Shown: positions 44,890-54,624, counted from the stretch's first letter. The stretch: 64,000 bases of DNA from Bacteroidota bacterium (GCA_030692515.1 JAUXZS010000020.1:434001-498000); one strand, 5' to 3'. A program made the numbers and translations. Notes: a model not told the origin generated them from the letters alone.

Positions 44890-45240
44890 ATGAATAAAAT
44901 ATTTTATCTTTCTAGTTGCGATACCTGCAAACGTATAATTAACGAATTAGAGTTAAAAGAAAAGGCTTTTAAATTTCAGGATATTAAAACAGAAAAAATA
45001 ACAATTTCGCAATTAGAGGAACTAAAAAACAAAACTGGCTCTTACGAAGCTCTTTTTAGCAAAATTGCCAGAAAATACAAGGAGTTAAAATTGAATGAGA
45101 AAAAATTAACGGAAGAAGAAATGAAAAACTTAATATTAAAAGAATACACTTTTTTAAAACGACCAGTAATTTTAATCAATGAAAAGATTTTTGTTGGAAA
45201 TTCTAAAAAAACGATTGAAGAAGCGAAAAAAGCTTTATAA
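44890..45240 (+). CDS. ArsC/Spx-family (arsenate reductase-like) protein
   Basis: 116 residues with a thioredoxin-fold ArsC/Spx signature: FYLSSCDTCKRIINELELK has the active-site CxxC (C10, C13), and FKFQDIKTEKITISQLEELK and FLKRPVILINEKIFVGNS are typical later elements (the cis-Pro in RPVI). Members reduce arsenate or act as redox-sensitive regulators. The presence of a second Cys at +3 is more like YffB/Spx than classical ArsC. Function in this organism is not settled by sequence. It is a single gene with its own terminator, starting 25 bases from the divergent TPR-CHAT gene. Confidence 0.85.
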   Translation: MNKIFYLSSCDTCKRIINELELKEKAFKFQDIKTEKITISQLEELKNKTGSYEALFSKIARKYKELKLNEKKLTEEEMKNLILKEYTFLKRPVILINEKIFVGNSKKTIEEAKKAL

Positions 45241-45243
45241 ACA

Positions 45244-45277
45244 AAAAAACCTGCTAAAATAACTTAAGCAGGTTTTT
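45244..45277. terminator. Bidirectional terminator
   Basis: AAAAAACCTGCT and AGCAGGTTTTTT pair across an AT-rich loop. It lies between the ArsC-like gene (+) and the LTxxQ-like gene (-). Confidence 0.88.
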
Positions 45278-45294
45278 TGTTTTAATATTAAAAA

Positions 45295-45765
45295 CTATCC
45301 TTCTATATCACTCTCTAAATCCCCTTCTTTAGCTTTTCCGGCTTTTACTTTTGCCTTGTGCTCGCTTTGTTTTTGCGCTTTAATTGCTTCGTATTTTGTT
45401 TTTTGCTCAGGAGTTAAAAAACCATTTATCGATGTATCAAAAGCATCTCTATTTGTTTTAATTTGAGTATGCAATTCTTTTCTCTCTTCAGGAGTTGTTG
45501 AACCTTTAAGTTTTTCGTGTATTGGCTGATTTACCATAATACGCTTTAATGTAGCCGTTTCCCAGTCAGATTTCTGAGTAGCTGTTAAGCCTAATTTTTT
45601 TTCAGCCCAATTGGCACCTTGTTTTGCTTTCTCTTCTGGTGTTTTATCTTTTCTTTCTTGTTTTCTTTCTTGTTTTTTAACAGGGGTAGCTGTTGCTGCA
45701 TCCTGAGCAATGCTCAAATTAGTTAAGCCAATAACTAAGGCAATTGATAAAATTACTTTTTTCAT
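45295..45765 (-). CDS. Exported helical protein with LTxxQ-like motifs (Spy/CpxP-like)
   Basis: 156 residues. A clear signal peptide (MKKVILSIALVIGLTNLSIA, cut before QD) leads to a highly charged Lys/Glu-rich linker and a helical domain with two LTxxQK motifs (LGLTATQKSDW at about 67-77 and FLTPEQKTKYE). This pattern resembles the periplasmic Spy/CpxP chaperone class, in which two LTxxQ motifs mark the helix turns, but the similarity is only at motif level. A periplasmic location is expected. Single gene on the minus strand; 61 bases separate it from the upstream peptidyl-prolyl isomerase gene. Confidence 0.75.
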   Translation of the reverse strand: MKKVILSIALVIGLTNLSIAQDAATATPVKKQERKQERKDKTPEEKAKQGANWAEKKLGLTATQKSDWETATLKRIMVNQPIHEKLKGSTTPEERKELHTQIKTNRDAFDTSINGFLTPEQKTKYEAIKAQKQSEHKAKVKAGKAKEGDLESDIEG

Positions 45766-45826
45766 AATTGTTTGTTTTTTGTTTTTGATGACTTAAAGTT
45801 ATGAAGGTTTAACAAGTATTACTAAT

Positions 45827-46654
45827 TTATTTTATCACAGACATTTTCATTCTTATATCTTTTATAGGTCTATCACGTTTGTCGGTATTAACTGCTATTA
45901 TTTTATCAAGTACGTCTAACCCCTCAATTACCTCACCAAACACAGTATATGTACCATCTAAATGAGGGGTTCCACCAACAGATGTATAAGCATCTATTTG
46001 CTCTTTATTAAATTTATATTCGGGTTTTTTAACATATTCGGTTTTAATAAAGGCTTCAATTTGAGCATTAACAAATATTGTGCTATCCTCTTTATTTTCG
46101 GCTTTTAGACGGGAATATTTTTGTTTCAATTTCATACCTTCCTCGGACTTCATAAACTTACGAGCACAATTTGTATAATACGTTTTATTAATCCTTTCTT
46201 CGTTCTTTTTAAGATCTTCAATACTTCTTATTTTTCCCTTTACGATATAAAATTGAGACGCGCTAGACTCAAATTTTGGATTTATATCGTCGCTCTCTCT
46301 TGCGGCAGCTAAACCACCTTTTTTGTGTATTAATTTTGAGTTAAATTCTGCGGGAATAGAATAACCCATATCGCCATGACCTAAAGAATCTCCAGCTTTT
46401 GCTCGCTTACTTAATAAATCACCACCCTGTACCATAAAATCATTTATAACTCTATGAAACAAAAGAGAGTCGTAAACTTTTTCTTGAACAAGCTTCAAAA
46501 AATTAGCTTTATGCAAAGGAGTTTCTTCATATAACTTAACTTTTATTTTACCATAATTTGTCTCGATTAAAACAGTTTCTTTACTCAACGTCTGACCCTC
46601 TGCGCTAAATAAAACGGTGCTAAAGGCTAAAATTAGACTAATAATATTTTTCAT
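45827..46654 (-). CDS. Exported cyclophilin-type peptidyl-prolyl cis-trans isomerase
   Basis: 275 residues with a signal peptide (1-20, ending FSAEG). The cyclophilin fold is evident from VLIETNYGKIKVKLYEETPLH, YDSLLFHRVINDFMVQGGD (with the catalytic His-Arg in FHR), LAAARESDDINPKFESSASQFYIV and TYTVFGEVIEGLDVLDKI. An insertion of about 75 residues rich in charged amino acids (IRSIEDLKKNEERINKTYYT to KKPEYKFNKEQIDAY) sits between the two halves of the core; this long insertion is common in Bacteroidota PPIases. It would assist folding of envelope proteins in the periplasm. Confidence 0.93.
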   Translation of the reverse strand: MKNIISLILAFSTVLFSAEGQTLSKETVLIETNYGKIKVKLYEETPLHKANFLKLVQEKVYDSLLFHRVINDFMVQGGDLLSKRAKAGDSLGHGDMGYSIPAEFNSKLIHKKGGLAAARESDDINPKFESSASQFYIVKGKIRSIEDLKKNEERINKTYYTNCARKFMKSEEGMKLKQKYSRLKAENKEDSTIFVNAQIEAFIKTEYVKKPEYKFNKEQIDAYTSVGGTPHLDGTYTVFGEVIEGLDVLDKIIAVNTDKRDRPIKDIRMKMSVIK

Positions 46655-46704
46655 TTAAAATAGTTTGCTTATATTTGTTAAGCTAATATCTATATAATTT
46701 AAAT

Positions 46705-47079
46705 ATGAAACCAATAGCATTGCTTTTTGCTGGATTTTTAATCGCAACACTTGCCCTTACAAGTACATCTTGTCAGAAAAATACAGACTGCAAGGCCTCT
46801 GTAAAAGTTATTGATTCCTTAGGTATTCCTGTAAATAACGCCTCCGTATTATTATTTGCTACCATTAAAACTTCTAACGGAGGAACAGTTACAGCTGATG
46901 TTAAAGCTAGTGCGGTTACAGACGCTGGAGGAGAGGTGAAATTTACTTTTAAATTACCCGCTATTTATGATATTAGAGCAACCTTAATTACTTCAGCTCC
47001 ATCAAGAACGCTAGTTGGTACTGGGATTATTAAGCTTGAAGAAGGTAAGGGTGCAGATAAAACAGTTACTTTAAGATAA
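46705..47079 (+). CDS. Small lipoprotein with carboxypeptidase-regulatory-like fold
   Basis: 124 residues. A lipoprotein signal peptide ends STSC (C23). The mature part SVKVIDSLGIPVNNASVLLFATIKT...VTDAGGEVKFTFKLPAIYDIRATLI is the classic prealbumin-like sandwich, in which a sentence of VxDxxGxPVxxASV is followed by T(D)xxGxxxFxF. It should be membrane-anchored in the periplasm or at the cell surface. No partners are obvious next to it. It is divergent from the PPIase gene, with 50 bases between the starts. Confidence 0.8.
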   Translation: MKPIALLFAGFLIATLALTSTSCQKNTDCKASVKVIDSLGIPVNNASVLLFATIKTSNGGTVTADVKASAVTDAGGEVKFTFKLPAIYDIRATLITSAPSRTLVGTGIIKLEEGKGADKTVTLR

Positions 47080-47421
47080 TTCAAATAATTCATATTATAT
47101 TTTAAAATCTATTCTTGAAGAATAGCTTTTTTTATTCTAAAAACTATCTATAATCAAAGAAAATTAGTTTAATCACAAGGATTATCGATCTTTTACAAAC
47201 TTTAATAGACACCCTATATACTTTAACTTATCCGATTCCGAAGGGTTAAATTATTAGTCAAGATTCGCCCTATTAATTGCTTTTAAATATGTAAGAAAAG
47301 GAATTTCTTAAGTATTAAATAAAAATCACCAACACCCTTGGGAAAGCCAAATTTTGACTAAAGCTTAAAATAGTTTTATTTTTAATCTTAATTTAATTTT
47401 ATACATTAGCCGACTATAATT
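47080..47421. other. 342-bp intergenic region, nothing firm
   Basis: AT-rich. Contains ATATGTAAGA at 47288-47297, the right half of the palindrome noted upstream of two T9SS genes, which may be chance. No gene or terminator recognised. Confidence 0.35.
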
Positions 47422-48102
47422 TTGACCAAATTTAACTTCATAGCCAAGTACCTGACCATTTTAATGGCTGTTTTTATCTGTATGTCCTGTGAGTCAAACA
47501 AGACTAGCGGTAAGGAAGAAGGTATTATTGAATTTGACACAAAAGCCATTGATGAGCAACACCCTCTTTATGGCTTAGCTCCGAGCTCAGCGACTTTAAA
47601 ATACAAAAATGAAAAATTTGCAATGGAAATGAGTACCATGGGTATGTTTAATACTTCTATCATTGGAGATAGTAAATTAAAAACCTTGGCTCAAACGGTT
47701 AAGTTTATGGATATTAAACAAGCTTGCATTGAAAACGAAAAAGACATTATCATTGATAATCTTGATTACGCTATAAAAATTGAAGAAACAAAAGAAACTA
47801 AAAAAATAATTGGCTTAAAAGCACACAAACTAAAAATTACTATGATAAACAACCCTACAATTACCTTTGATGCATGGTATACAAAAGACTTAGGGCTTGA
47901 GGATTGTAACGCATTAAATCCTTATTCACAAGTAAAAGGTATTTTATTAGATTATAGAGTAAAGAAAATGGGACTTGAAATGCATTTTGTTGCAAAATCT
48001 GTAAAACATGTCGAAATCCCCGAAAGTACCTTTGAAATTCCAGCATCCATGAAAATTGTTTCTAAAGAAGAAATGGCTAAGTTTTTTGCCAATCTTCAAT
48101 AA
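47422..48102 (+). CDS. Lipoprotein related to the downstream DUF4412-like protein
   Basis: 226 residues. The start has to be the TTG at 47422: it gives a full lipoprotein signal (MTKFNFIAKYLTILMAVFIC, lipobox ICMSC, C23), whereas the next ATG gives a stub lacking the basic N-region. The mature part resembles that of the next gene: an N-terminal strand pattern (ATLKYKNEKFAMEMSTMGM), a middle KKIIGLKAHKLKITM...FDAWYTKDL and the C-terminal FEIPASMKIVSKEEMAKFF. These correspond to KKTIAGYECTKAIVTTV...MTVWVTEKI and VFTVSTEGYKMMSYKEMQEK in the protein at 48200. I take them as distant paralogues of the DUF4412 or GLPGLI-like class. Function unknown; envelope location predicted. Confidence 0.75.
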   Translation: MTKFNFIAKYLTILMAVFICMSCESNKTSGKEEGIIEFDTKAIDEQHPLYGLAPSSATLKYKNEKFAMEMSTMGMFNTSIIGDSKLKTLAQTVKFMDIKQACIENEKDIIIDNLDYAIKIEETKETKKIIGLKAHKLKITMINNPTITFDAWYTKDLGLEDCNALNPYSQVKGILLDYRVKKMGLEMHFVAKSVKHVEIPESTFEIPASMKIVSKEEMAKFFANLQ

Positions 48103-48199
48103 TTACACCCACTCGTACTTTTAAAGAATTTTAACACCAACTATTTTATACCTTGGTATTATATTTGAATACTACAATAATAAATTTAAAACAAATAAA

Positions 48200-48898
48200 A
48201 TGAAAAAAATAATCACTTCGGCTGCATTCTTATTTATTACAGCCTTTGCAGTTGCGCAAGATAATTATACTGTTAAAATGAATATGAAAATTGAAGGTTT
48301 ACCACCTGAATATGCGGGTTTTGGTGAACAAGAAATTGTAAATTATGTGAAGGGCGATAAATATAAAAATGAAATAAGCAGTATGATGATGACATCAGTT
48401 AGCTCATTTGATGGCGCCAAACTTACATCTATTACCGAACAAATGGGAAATAAATCTGGGTTTACAGCAACTAAAGAAGAGTTAGATGCGGCAAGCAAAA
48501 ATGACAAGCCAGAAGCTAAACCAAAAATTGAATACTCAACAGATAAAAAAACAATTGCAGGATATGAATGCACTAAAGCAATCGTTACTACTGTTGGAAA
48601 AGATAAAAAAGAAAATAAAATGACTGTTTGGGTGACTGAAAAAATAAAATCTAATCAGGCTCAAGGAAAAAAAACAGGTGGTAGAGGAATGATGATGGAT
48701 TTAGGTGATTTAAAGGGTTATCCATTAGAAATGGAAATGAGCCAAAGTCAACAAGGAATGGATATGAAAATCTTAATTACTTCTACCGAGGTTTTAACTA
48801 CTCCTATCGACGATGCAGTTTTTACTGTTAGTACCGAAGGTTATAAAATGATGAGTTACAAAGAAATGCAGGAAAAAATGAAAGCTGCTAAAGAATAA
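48200..48898 (+). CDS. Exported DUF4412-like protein
   Basis: 232 residues with a signal peptide (MKKIITSAAFLFITAFAVA, cut before QD). Methionine-rich, mostly beta, with the middle motif KTIAGYECTKAIVTTVGKDK followed by MTVWVTEKI, typical of the DUF4412/GLPGLI-like class of Bacteroidota secreted proteins, and a C-terminal VFTVSTEGYKMMSYKEMQEKM. The lipoprotein encoded 97 bases upstream shares this layout. The two may be one transcription unit. A rho-independent terminator follows. The function of the class is not established. Confidence 0.78.
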   Translation: MKKIITSAAFLFITAFAVAQDNYTVKMNMKIEGLPPEYAGFGEQEIVNYVKGDKYKNEISSMMMTSVSSFDGAKLTSITEQMGNKSGFTATKEELDAASKNDKPEAKPKIEYSTDKKTIAGYECTKAIVTTVGKDKKENKMTVWVTEKIKSNQAQGKKTGGRGMMMDLGDLKGYPLEMEMSQSQQGMDMKILITSTEVLTTPIDDAVFTVSTEGYKMMSYKEMQEKMKAAKE

Positions 48899-48932
48899 AT
48901 TAATATTTAGGTTTTCACCAGAAAATAAAAAT

Positions 48933-48966
48933 AAAAAAGCCCTTCAGAGTATGAAGGGCTTTTTTA
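48933..48966. terminator. Bidirectional terminator
   Basis: AAAAAAGCCCTTCA and TGAAGGGCTTTTTT pair perfectly around GAGTA. It lies between the DUF4412-like gene (+) and the saccharopine dehydrogenase-family gene (-), whose stop codon abuts it. Confidence 0.92.
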
Positions 48967-50295
48967 TTAAATAATTTTTTCGCTAAAAATAATTTTATGT
49001 TCTTCGAGCTCTTTTAACAGGGGTATATAAATTTCTTTTTTTGTTGGTATCTGTATACCGTTTAAATTAAATTGTTTGGTTAAGAAATTCTTTACCGTTA
49101 TAGCCAAAGGTAAACCTACGGTTAGTGCCATTGCTGTATGATTTTGATCTTTTCCAATTACAACCAGCGATGAGTTTAATTTCTGTTTTGTTTTGTTAGC
49201 TAACGTATATTCAAACTGATGTTGCATCACAATCATATCTTTATCAGTTTCTTGCAATTTCCATTTCTCCTCCAGCAAAGCTTGCAAGAGTTGCGCCGGC
49301 GTTCCTTCTTGCAATTCAATTTTTTTATCTGAAAACAACTCCAAGTAATCCAATTGCTTTTCAACTTGTTCATCCCAAGCTGCGCCCATAAAACTTTTTA
49401 ATCTATCTCTTAGATTACCATTACTAGGAGGTAAAAATGAAGCTAATAATGATGTATACGTTAATTTATTTGCGTGACTAATAATAGATGAATCATCAGT
49501 TAAACCTAATTTTACAAAAACGTTCCAACCTTTACAATAACCATCTTGCCTGAGAGTACCCCTTACCATGGTTTTAATGTTTCTTAAGTCATAAGCATCA
49601 ATATAACTTATACTATCGCGATTTGCATACGCATCAAATTTACCATATCCATCCATTTCAATAACATCATGTTGAGTAAATAAACGATTGTAGGGAATAA
49701 ATTTTAATTCGCCTTCGTGTAAATATTGTGCTGTACCCTGCCCTGCTAAAATCACGTTTCTCGGATTCCAACTAAATTTATAACCCCACGGATTATCATT
49801 GCTCTCCGGCGCCACTAAACCACCTGTGTACGATTTAAATGAATTGATTTCGCCGCCTTGATGTTTTATTTCATCAATTAATTTCATGGCGCTTGCGTGA
49901 TCAATTCCTGGATCCAATCCACATTCATTTAATAAAATAATATTTTTTCTTTTTGCTTCATTGTCTAAGGCTTTCATATCTCCACTAACATAACTAGCAG
50001 TGGCCATGTTTTTCCCAAACTCAACACAGTCTCTTGCTACGTCGCCATGCATAAAGGCGGGTAGCATAGAAATAATAAAATCATGTTCGTGAATTATTAA
50101 TCTCCGCTTTTCATCATTTTTAATATCAAAACTAATTGCTGTTCCATTTGGGTGACTAGCAACTTTTTCTTGTGCTAATTTTATATCTACATCTGATACT
50201 GTTATTTTCCAACTATAAGTTGTTGAATTTTTCAATAAATAATCAATTAACGAAACAGTAGAGCGACCTGCTCCTAATATTAATATTTTTGTCAT
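48967..50295 (-). CDS. Saccharopine dehydrogenase family protein (glutamate-forming type)
   Basis: 442 residues. The N-terminal Rossmann fold has ILILGAGRSTVSLIDYLL (GxGxxx) and an acidic strand end (ITVSDVD). Conserved family stretches follow: ISMLPAFMHGDVARDCVEFGKNMATASYVS, then LLNECGLDPGIDHASAMKLID and FKSYTGGLVAPESNDNPWGYKFSWNPRNV, matching the LYS9-type saccharopine reductase/dehydrogenase. Saccharopine enzymes take part in lysine breakdown or in alpha-aminoadipate metabolism; the direction here is unknown. No other lysine genes lie nearby. Single-gene unit, 38 bases from the stop of the TonB-dependent receptor gene upstream. Confidence 0.9.
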   Translation of the reverse strand: MTKILILGAGRSTVSLIDYLLKNSTTYSWKITVSDVDIKLAQEKVASHPNGTAISFDIKNDEKRRLIIHEHDFIISMLPAFMHGDVARDCVEFGKNMATASYVSGDMKALDNEAKRKNIILLNECGLDPGIDHASAMKLIDEIKHQGGEINSFKSYTGGLVAPESNDNPWGYKFSWNPRNVILAGQGTAQYLHEGELKFIPYNRLFTQHDVIEMDGYGKFDAYANRDSISYIDAYDLRNIKTMVRGTLRQDGYCKGWNVFVKLGLTDDSSIISHANKLTYTSLLASFLPPSNGNLRDRLKSFMGAAWDEQVEKQLDYLELFSDKKIELQEGTPAQLLQALLEEKWKLQETDKDMIVMQHQFEYTLANKTKQKLNSSLVVIGKDQNHTAMALTVGLPLAITVKNFLTKQFNLNGIQIPTKKEIYIPLLKELEEHKIIFSEKII

Positions 50296-50333
50296 ACTGG
50301 GTAAAGTTACAATTTGAAATAGTTTTTTAAGAA

Positions 50334-52802
50334 TTAAAAGTCAACCTTCATATAAAATAAAGGTAAAAAACCTAATTGATAATTTTTAATTAAAGGGTCG
50401 GCATTAATATTTGCAGGGTCTGGCGCATAACTTAAAGCTAAAATATTTTTTGTGCTTAATACATTAACTAAATCTAAAGCTATTTCTGTTCCAACTTTTT
50501 TTCCATTTATCTTATAAGAAATTTTAAAATCTAAACGGTTATATGGGGCAAATTGCAAAGTATTTACTTTATCATCTTGGGCTACAACATCCATAATTGC
50601 ATTACTTGCGGCAATATTAACAGGCGAATATCTTTTACCTCCACCATAAGTAACTTTGCCTCCAAAACTAATAGTGTTTTTCTTTTCTCTTCCAACTCCA
50701 TATTCTACTCCACCCAATAAATTCATCATATAGTTTCCATTAAAGTCTGTATTCGCGGTTTCACCATTGCTCGCAGTATATTTACTATCATACAAACTTC
50801 CACTAAACATAAAAAAATAGTGTTTGTAAAATAATTTTTCTACAGTAAACTCTAAGCCATAATTATAACCCGTGCCATTATTAACCATTGTATATTGAGG
50901 AAAAAAACGGTTAAAAGTTGCCCCTCTATTTAACGTAGAAACACTAGAAGGCAAAACATATACAGGCACATTCCATAAATATTGATAATACAATTCGGTT
51001 TTAAATTTCAAGTATTTGGTTGCGAAAATATCATAACCTAAAACAAAATGTTGGCTCTTACTAAAATCAAGATCTTTATTACTCAAGACTTTATCAGTAT
51101 TTGGAACTAAAACGCCAGTGTTTGGTGTAGTTCCAGCATTAACAATACTATCAGGTACTGCAAAATATAAATAAGTAGATTGCATTTGACTATGTAATCC
51201 ATAAGCTAAACTTAAGACTTGATTTTGTTTAAATTGATAACGTAGGCTAGCCCGAGGCTCAATAGTATATTTATTATTTAAGGTTAGGTATTGCGAAAAC
51301 ACTCCTGTAATTAAACTAAGCTCTTCGTTAAATTTATGTACATAACTAACATAAGGTTGTAATAAATAAAAACTAGCTTTTGAATTAATTCGCGTTTTGT
51401 ATGGTTTATTTTCAATTGCTAAAGCAAGTGTATCATATAAAGAATTTATTTTTACTTTATCATAAAAATCAACGTCAATTCTATTAGCAAAAAACCCTGC
51501 CTTAACACTATTTTTAGAATTTAGTTTACTTTTTATGTACCATGCTAAAGTAGATTTTCCTTCATAAAAATCATAACCTAAAATTTGAGGTAAGGTGTCG
51601 TTTGGTTTAAAATTATCGTCTCTTAAAACTAAATAGTGATCTACATCCAAAGTTGATACGCCATAAGCAAGACTTGTTTTCATCACAGTTCTACTATTTA
51701 ACGCATAAACATTATTAATAATACTCACACCCATTTTCGAATTAAAATATTGATCTTTTGTTTGATCACCATACAATTCTTTTGGTCTTGTAGTTTGTTT
51801 ACTTAAAATAATTTTAATAGTACTTGCACCACCAATGCCACTAAAGGAAAATACGCCTGCTTTTTTTGTTGGAAAATTAAATCTGAATGCTGCATCTTGG
51901 TATTGCGGAATAGCACTTGTACCAAGTTTAATATTTAAGAACCCCAATAAGTTTAAGGTTGAGTATCTATAATTGATTAAATAACTACTTCCTTTTTCTT
52001 TATTAATTGGTCCCTCTAATGAAAGCTCTGTGCCCAAAATACCAAATTGAAAAGTGCGTTCGTGCTTTTCGTTATTTCCATTTCGCATTTTTAAATCGAA
52101 AACACCACCTAATGCATTTCCATAATTTGCAGGAAAAGCACCTGTATAAAACTCGCTATTGGATAAATATTTATTGTTAATTATGGCTGTTGGTCCACCC
52201 GCAGACCCTGCAACAGCAAAGTGATTGGGGTTAGGGATATCTATATCCTCTAATCGCCAAAGCAAACCAGCAGGACTATTGCCTCGTATAACTATATCAT
52301 TTCTAGAGTCGTTTGTGCCTTGAACGCCTGCAAAGTTTTGTGCCATTCGGGCGGGGTCCTGCCTACTTCCAGCATAACGCTCAGTTTCTTCAATACTAAA
52401 AGACTTCATGTTTATAGATTGCATCGTATTTACTATATCGGTATCATTAGAGGCCTTAACTTCTACCTCCGACATAGTAATTGTACTCTCCTCCAATTCA
52501 ATATTTAAAATAACTTCTTTGCCTGAACTTATTATTACATCATTTAATGGGACTGATTTATAACCTGTATAAGAATATAAAATTGTTTGTCTACCAATTG
52601 GCACTCCAATTAATTTATAATATCCATCTACATTTGTAGTAACTGCATTTACGTTTAAGTTTGATTTTATTTGAACAATTGCGCCCGGAAGTCCAATACC
52701 AGTAACCTTATCTACAACCTTACCCTTAACTGTTTGCGTAATTTGAGCATGAAATATATTTGCAAGAAAAATAAAGAATATTAATTGTAGTTTTATTTTC
52801 AT
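50334..52802 (-). CDS. TonB-dependent outer-membrane receptor
   Basis: 822 residues. After the signal peptide (1-19, ending IFHA) comes a carboxypeptidase-regulatory-like domain (TVKGKVVDKVTGIGLPGAIVQI to NVDGYYKLIGVPIGRQTIL). The plug domain follows (about 110-240: SIEETERYAGSRQDPARMAQ, NDIVIRGNSPAGLLWRLED), and then a 22-strand barrel to the C-terminal aromatic end (YMKVDF). No TonB box is obvious by eye. The plug sequence (GNSPAGLLWRLEDIDIPNPNHF) belongs to a conserved Bacteroidota receptor subclass of unknown substrate. No SusD partner is adjacent. An exbB-exbD-tonB-like operon that could energise it lies at 55181-57321. Confidence 0.93.
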   Translation of the reverse strand: MKIKLQLIFFIFLANIFHAQITQTVKGKVVDKVTGIGLPGAIVQIKSNLNVNAVTTNVDGYYKLIGVPIGRQTILYSYTGYKSVPLNDVIISSGKEVILNIELEESTITMSEVEVKASNDTDIVNTMQSINMKSFSIEETERYAGSRQDPARMAQNFAGVQGTNDSRNDIVIRGNSPAGLLWRLEDIDIPNPNHFAVAGSAGGPTAIINNKYLSNSEFYTGAFPANYGNALGGVFDLKMRNGNNEKHERTFQFGILGTELSLEGPINKEKGSSYLINYRYSTLNLLGFLNIKLGTSAIPQYQDAAFRFNFPTKKAGVFSFSGIGGASTIKIILSKQTTRPKELYGDQTKDQYFNSKMGVSIINNVYALNSRTVMKTSLAYGVSTLDVDHYLVLRDDNFKPNDTLPQILGYDFYEGKSTLAWYIKSKLNSKNSVKAGFFANRIDVDFYDKVKINSLYDTLALAIENKPYKTRINSKASFYLLQPYVSYVHKFNEELSLITGVFSQYLTLNNKYTIEPRASLRYQFKQNQVLSLAYGLHSQMQSTYLYFAVPDSIVNAGTTPNTGVLVPNTDKVLSNKDLDFSKSQHFVLGYDIFATKYLKFKTELYYQYLWNVPVYVLPSSVSTLNRGATFNRFFPQYTMVNNGTGYNYGLEFTVEKLFYKHYFFMFSGSLYDSKYTASNGETANTDFNGNYMMNLLGGVEYGVGREKKNTISFGGKVTYGGGKRYSPVNIAASNAIMDVVAQDDKVNTLQFAPYNRLDFKISYKINGKKVGTEIALDLVNVLSTKNILALSYAPDPANINADPLIKNYQLGFLPLFYMKVDF

Positions 52803-52938
52803 TGTTTTTTTTATCCTTTTTAATAGCGCACTGTTAAGTCTGGTATTTTAAAGTGTAAATAAAATATATTTTTTTGTTTTATCGGGGAAAATAAAATAAA
52901 AATTTACACAGAGAGTGTATTAAGGTTGTTATAAATAA

Positions 52939-52967
52939 AAAATGCCCATAAAATGGGCATTTTAACA
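52939..52967. terminator. Hairpin terminator
   Basis: AAAATGCCCAT, loop AAA, ATGGGCATTTT. It lies 20 bases from the 3' end of the lytic transglycosylase gene, in the gap between that gene's stop (52986) and the receptor gene's start (52802), so it ends the transglycosylase transcript on the minus strand. Confidence 0.85.
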
Positions 52968-52985
52968 GTGACTGCTATTATTACT

Positions 52986-54467
52986 TTATTTATTTTTTAT
53001 TTTCAATAATTGTCCAACATTTAAATTGTTTGATTTCAAATTATTCAAGCTTTTAACGTCCGCAGCCGTTACTCCAAAGTTTTTCGCAATGATATACAAT
53101 GACTCACCTTTTTTTACTTTATGCCAAACAACTTCACTTTTCGTAGAAGAATTATTTTCAGCCAATGTCTTTACATCTTTTTCTTTTTTTACTGCAACAT
53201 TTTTTTCGCTCTTAACATCAATTTCTTTAGGTTTTGAATTTTGTTGCTCTCTAACATAAACGGTTAATGTTTTTCCTGGTTTTATTCCATTTTTCCCAAC
53301 ATAATTCCAGTTTTTAAGGTCTGCAACCGTAACTCCATATTTTCTCGCAATGGAACTAAGCTTTTCTCCAGATTTTACTTTATGTGTTTTCTTTATTTCG
53401 GCTAATGATTCAACAACTAAACCTTCTTTTTGTTGGGCTTTAATTGCGGCATATATATCCTGCTCGTTAGTTAAAAATATTCCGATTTTATTTTTGGGTA
53501 AACACATAGTGTTACCACCTGCCGGAATAATATTTTTACGGTACTGAGGATTAAAATAAAGTATCTCCTCTTGAGAAATATCTAAAGCTTGAGATAATTG
53601 CTCAAAATTCATTTGCTCTTTTACAACAACAGTATCTACTTCAAAATAAGTTTTACGAGGAACTGCAGCGTATATATTATGTTCCGCTCCATAGCACATT
53701 ACGTAATTAGCAGCAATAAATGCCGGTACATAACCTTGTGTTTCTGTTGGTAAATAGGGTCTAATTTCCCAATATGTTTTTTTACCCCCACTTCTTCTAA
53801 TAGCTTTACTAATTGTTCCTGGCCCTGCATTATAAGCCGCTAACACCATTTGCCAATCACCAAACATTCCGTAAAGAGATTTTAAATATTCTGCTGCTGC
53901 AACCGTAGCTTTATAAGGATCGCAACGCTGATCAACATAAGATGTAACATTTAAACCAAACATTTTACCAGTTGGATACATAAACTGCCATAAGCCGGTG
54001 GCCCCCGCTTTAGATTTTGCGTAAGGAATTAGGGCGCTTTCAATAACTGCTAAATGTTTTAATTCCAAAGGAATATTATATCTATCAAATACTTCTTCAA
54101 ACATAGGATAGTATAATTGCGCAACTCCCATCATCCTGCTTACACTCTCTCGCTTACGCATAGCATACATATTAATAAATCCTTTCACATGTTCATTATA
54201 CACTAAATCAAATGGAGAAACGGCATCTAATTTCGCTAAACGCGATTGATAAGTATAATCATCATACTTTGGAATACTATCTACCGCAAATTTGTATTTA
54301 TTGTTTTTAGGGAAGATTGGTTTTGAAAAGGCTGTTTCAAACATCTTTTGCGACAACAAGCTATCCAACATCGCTGCAATAGGATCATCTTGACCAATTG
54401 TTTGCGCATTAACAAAAACACTAACTGAAAGACTAAGTAAAACAAAATATTTTTTTAGTGAACCCAT
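52986..54467 (-). CDS. Lytic transglycosylase with two LysM domains (MltD-like)
   Basis: 493 residues, signal peptide ending VFVNAQ. The SLT domain lies at about 115-270: LKHLAVIESALIPYAKSKAGATGLWQF contains the catalytic Glu in ESAL, and MVLAAYNAGPGTISKAIRR the AYNAGPG motif. This class cleaves the MurNAc-GlcNAc bond with formation of 1,6-anhydro-muropeptides. Two LysM repeats follow (about 358-403, KVKSGEKLSSIARKYGVTVADLKNWN, and about 447-491, KVKKGESLYIIAKNFGVTAADVKSLN), which bind peptidoglycan. A charged linker (KPKEIDVKSEKNVAVKKEK) lies between them. The layout matches MltD of Gram-negative bacteria. Single gene. Confidence 0.93.
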   Translation of the reverse strand: MGSLKKYFVLLSLSVSVFVNAQTIGQDDPIAAMLDSLLSQKMFETAFSKPIFPKNNKYKFAVDSIPKYDDYTYQSRLAKLDAVSPFDLVYNEHVKGFINMYAMRKRESVSRMMGVAQLYYPMFEEVFDRYNIPLELKHLAVIESALIPYAKSKAGATGLWQFMYPTGKMFGLNVTSYVDQRCDPYKATVAAAEYLKSLYGMFGDWQMVLAAYNAGPGTISKAIRRSGGKKTYWEIRPYLPTETQGYVPAFIAANYVMCYGAEHNIYAAVPRKTYFEVDTVVVKEQMNFEQLSQALDISQEEILYFNPQYRKNIIPAGGNTMCLPKNKIGIFLTNEQDIYAAIKAQQKEGLVVESLAEIKKTHKVKSGEKLSSIARKYGVTVADLKNWNYVGKNGIKPGKTLTVYVREQQNSKPKEIDVKSEKNVAVKKEKDVKTLAENNSSTKSEVVWHKVKKGESLYIIAKNFGVTAADVKSLNNLKSNNLNVGQLLKIKNK

Positions 54468-54624
54468 GCTTATACTGATTGAATGTGTATTTATAATTAT
54501 TAAACGTTAAATATTAAAAAACGTTACAATTTAAAATTTTTATTTTAATTAAGCAATATCCGCAAGTTTAAATATAATTTGATAGACATATACACTAAAG
54601 AGTTTTTATTTTTAACTTTACACT